NCBI GenBank assembly: GCA_050725495.1
Contig: JBOHHM010000243.1
Location: 1-8,128 of the forward strand
DNA: 8,128 bases
Reading direction: 5' to 3'
Origin: JBOHHM01 sp050725495
GTDB taxonomy: Bacteria > Pseudomonadota > Gammaproteobacteria > Burkholderiales > Burkholderiaceae_C
This document shows, one piece after another, positions 6,592 to 8,128 of the stretch; position 1 is the stretch's first letter, and the number at the start of each line of letters is the position of its first letter. Under the pieces are notes generated by a model that worked only from the letters and a program-made list of their open reading frames with translations, was not told the origin of the DNA and did not search any database. A program made the position numbers and the translations under genes.

Positions 6592-7970
6592 GCAGCCCCA
6601 CCACCGCAAACTTCCCCGCCCAGGCGATGACCACGGCACGCCAGGCCCTGGCCCGCGCCATCGGCATGACGGCCTTCGTCTACGGCTACCCGCTGGTCGA
6701 GTCCTACCGCACCTGCCGGCTGCAGACCCAGGGCGAAGCCGCGCCCGGCGGCGCCAATTCGCGCGCGCCCATCAACCGCCTGGGCCATATCCGCCGCGCC
6801 GCCACGCACCATGACCGCGACATCGTTACCCCCGCCAACGACCTGCTCTACACGACGGCCTGGATCCACCTGGCCGACGGACCGCAGCGCCTGACCGTGC
6901 CCGCCGCAGCCGAGCACCCGGGCCGCTACTTCGTGCTGGCCCTCTACGACGCCCAGACCGAGAACTTCGAGAACCTCGGGCCGCGCAACTGCGACGCGGC
7001 CGGCGAGACGGTGCTGCTGGTCGGCCCCGGCCAGGGCGCGCCAGAGGGCCACGGCCTGCGCGTCGTGCATTGCCCGACCCACCTGGTCTGGCTGGTCGGC
7101 CGCATCCTCGTCGGCGACGAGGCTGACCTGCCCGCAGCGCGGGCGCTGCAGGCCGCAATCGGGCTTGAGGCCTTGACCGCCGGCGCTCCCGCGCGCCGCC
7201 CGGTCGCTGTCGAGCACTGGCTGGGCGAGCCGCTCGACACCATGGCCGCCGTGCTCGAGCGGCAGCGCAGCGCGGCCGAGGTCGCGCCCGCGTTTTTCAC
7301 CAACCTGTGCCAGGCCCTGGCCGAGCTGCCGGCGCGCGCCGAGGACCAGGGCCTGCTCGCCTGGCTGGGTCAGGCCGGGCTGGTACCGCAGATGCCGTTC
7401 GACTGGGGCTCGCTCGACGCCGCGCTGCGCACGGGGCTCGCCGAGGGGCTGGCCGACGCCGTGCAGCTGCTCGCCGCTGTGCCGCGCAGCCGCACGGCCG
7501 AGCCCTGGCGCATCGCTGCGTGCGCGGGCCGCTACGGCAACGACTATCTGGCGCGCGCGCTCACCGCCTACATGGGCTTCGGCGCCTTGGCCAAGGACGA
7601 GGCGGTCTACGCCGCCGGCCACTTCAGCGCCGACGGACAGGCGCTCGACGGTTCGCGCCGCTACACGCTGCGCTTCGCTGCCGACCAGATGCCGCCGGCC
7701 GAGGCCTTCTGGTCCGTCACGCTGTACGACGCCGACCGCTGCCTCTACGCCAGCCCGAACGGGCGCCACGCCATCGGCGACCGCACGAGCGGCCTGCGCC
7801 GCGAGGCCGATGGTGCCGTCGTGATCGACTTCTCCCACGAACCCCCGGCCGATGCGCGCAACTGGCTGCCCACGCCCGCGGGCCGCTTCTACCTCGTGCT
7901 GCGCCTGTACCACCCGCGCGACCAGGCGCGCGGCTGGCAGGTGCCCGCGCTGCAGCCGGTACCAGCCTGA
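6588..7970 (+). CDS. DUF1254/DUF1214 domain protein, no signal peptide seen
   Basis: This 460-residue protein has an N-terminal DUF1254 domain (about 25-170: FVYGYPLVESYRTCR, INRLGHIRRA, DIVTPANDLLYTTAWIHL, GRYFVLALYDAQTENFENLG) and a C-terminal DUF1214 domain (about 340-450: RYTLRFAADQMPPAEAFWSV, TLYDADRCLYASPNGRHAIGDR, NWLPTPAGRFYLVLRLYHP). The biochemical role of this domain pair is not established as far as I know. Many family members are exported, but here the N-terminus (MSSPTTANFPAQAMTTARQA) is polar and leads straight into the domain, so a cytoplasmic location is inferred. The ATG at 6588 overlaps the synthetase stop as ATGA and has a good GAGGAGA at 6574-6580, so the two proteins are made together and may share a pathway or substrate. 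Codon use matches its neighbours. Confidence 0.85.
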   Translation: MSSPTTANFPAQAMTTARQALARAIGMTAFVYGYPLVESYRTCRLQTQGEAAPGGANSRAPINRLGHIRRAATHHDRDIVTPANDLLYTTAWIHLADGPQRLTVPAAAEHPGRYFVLALYDAQTENFENLGPRNCDAAGETVLLVGPGQGAPEGHGLRVVHCPTHLVWLVGRILVGDEADLPAARALQAAIGLEALTAGAPARRPVAVEHWLGEPLDTMAAVLERQRSAAEVAPAFFTNLCQALAELPARAEDQGLLAWLGQAGLVPQMPFDWGSLDAALRTGLAEGLADAVQLLAAVPRSRTAEPWRIAACAGRYGNDYLARALTAYMGFGALAKDEAVYAAGHFSADGQALDGSRRYTLRFAADQMPPAEAFWSVTLYDADRCLYASPNGRHAIGDRTSGLRREADGAVVIDFSHEPPADARNWLPTPAGRFYLVLRLYHPRDQARGWQVPALQPVPA

Positions 7971-8006
7971 ACCACGCCGCATTCCCGTCAAGAGAACACA
8001 CAAGTC

Positions 8007-8040
8007 GGAGTAGGAATGCCAGTCACCCAACACCCCCTCC
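8007..8040 (-). ncRNA. Group II intron domain VI with branch-point A
   Basis: On the - strand GGAG (8040-8037) pairs with CTCC (8010-8007), and an unpaired A (complement of t8011) precedes the CTCC arm, followed by further G-C and G-U pairs higher in the stem. That A is the eighth nucleotide from the predicted intron end, which fits the usual 7-8 nt position of the branch-point adenosine. The terminal AC dinucleotide also fits the usual AY end. Confidence 0.6.
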
Positions 8041-8043
8041 ACA

Positions 8044-8076
8044 GATCCGTGCATGCGGAGCTACCGCACACGGCTC
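8044..8076 (-). ncRNA. Group II intron domain V
   Basis: A 33-nt hairpin on the - strand begins GAGCCGTG and ends CACGGATC. The lower stem GAGCCGTG/CACGGATC has one G-A mismatch where G-U is common, there is a 2-nt bulge (TG) on the 3' side, and the upper stem TGCGG/CCGCA closes a TAGCT loop. This is the domain V layout (8-bp lower stem containing the AGC triad, 2-nt 3' bulge, 5-bp upper stem, about 34 nt). The loop is not a standard GNRA loop, which is the main departure. Confidence 0.7.
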
Positions 8077-8126
8077 TTGCCTTGGGTCGTGACGATCAGA
8101 CGCTGGCTCGGGTAGGGGTGGCAGAT
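8061..8126 (-). CDS. C-terminal tail of group II intron reverse transcriptase/maturase (partial)
   Basis: One - strand frame enters from the right edge and reads 21 residues, ending HPYPSQRLIVTTQGKSRVR, then stops at TAG (8061-8063). The stop lies inside the domain V hairpin. The position, just upstream of and running into domain V, is where an intron-encoded reverse transcriptase/maturase would end, and the tail resembles my recollection of such proteins' C-termini. The piece is too short to prove; the other two frames lack support, one stopping at a TGA (gtc tga) before domain V. Confidence 0.4.
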   Translation of the reverse strand: MCHPYPSQRLIVTTQGKSRVR

Positions 8127-8128
8127 GC

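Larger units (their letters stand above)
8004..8128 (-). mobile_element. Group II intron, 3' end only (continues past window edge)
   Basis: Read on the - strand, 8128 to 8004 carries the hallmark 3' end of a bacterial group II intron: a domain V hairpin (8076-8044), a 3-nt linker TGT, and a domain VI stem-loop with a bulged A, ending CCTACTCCGAC. The predicted 3' splice site is after the base complementary to 8004, so the intron end lies about 33 bp beyond the stop of the DUF1254 gene and the intron is antisense to it. The 3' exon would begin TTGTGTGTTCTC. The rest of the intron, its 5' boundary and whether it is intact cannot be seen. Confidence 0.75.

Noticed and set aside
4336..6639. 767-codon - strand open frame opposite the synthetase gene
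   Set aside because: Same reason: a compositional shadow of the + strand gene, with no domain and no plausible initiation signal.
5259..8054. Very long - strand open frame (931 codons) opposite the synthetase and DUF1254 genes
   Set aside because: It is antisense to two well-supported genes, its product is low-complexity and rich in Arg, Gly, Ala and His with no recognisable domain, and it starts inside the intron domain V. Long antisense frames are expected in G/C-rich codon-biased DNA.

Overview
The window looks like a chromosomal segment of a high-GC Gram-negative bacterium, most likely a betaproteobacterium of the Burkholderiales (Comamonadaceae-like). This rests on the strong G/C third-position bias, the protein families and the style of the regulator; it is inference, because no rRNA or other phylogenetic marker is present.

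Left half (3-3465, + strand): the 3' three-quarters of xsc (sulfoacetaldehyde acetyltransferase, 5' end outside the window), then pta (phosphate acetyltransferase), then a gene for a YeiH/UPF0324-type membrane protein. Together they form the lower part of a C2-sulfonate pathway (taurine, isethionate or sulfoacetate). Xsc turns sulfoacetaldehyde plus phosphate into acetyl phosphate and sulfite, Pta turns acetyl phosphate into acetyl-CoA, and the membrane protein is a plausible exporter of sulfite or sulfate. xsc and pta are separated by 65 bp holding a strong GC-rich inverted repeat; pta and the exporter gene overlap by 4 bp (ATGA).

Middle (3473-4425): a Crp/Fnr-family regulator on the - strand converges on the exporter gene with a 7-bp gap and diverges from the next unit. 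The 230-bp divergent region is the main regulatory region visible. It has a perfect 5-4-5 palindrome (GTCAA-N4-TTGAC), repeated CAATTGC/GCAA elements, a possible + strand promoter, a long leader inverted repeat and a strong Shine-Dalgarno sequence that points to a TTG start.

Right half (4426-7970, + strand): a two-gene, translationally coupled unit. The first gene encodes a fused ADP(NDP)-forming acyl-CoA synthetase (acetate-CoA ligase type). The second encodes a DUF1254/DUF1214 protein that lacks a visible signal peptide. The substrate of this unit is unknown; proximity to xsc permits, but does not prove, a role with sulfonates or other organic acids.

Right edge (8004-8128, - strand): the 3' end of a group II intron. 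It shows a domain V hairpin, a 3-nt linker, a domain VI stem with a bulged A eight nucleotides from the predicted 3' end, and probably the last 21 codons of its reverse transcriptase/maturase. The rest of the intron lies beyond the window. No tRNA, rRNA, CRISPR array or convincing intrinsic terminator was seen.
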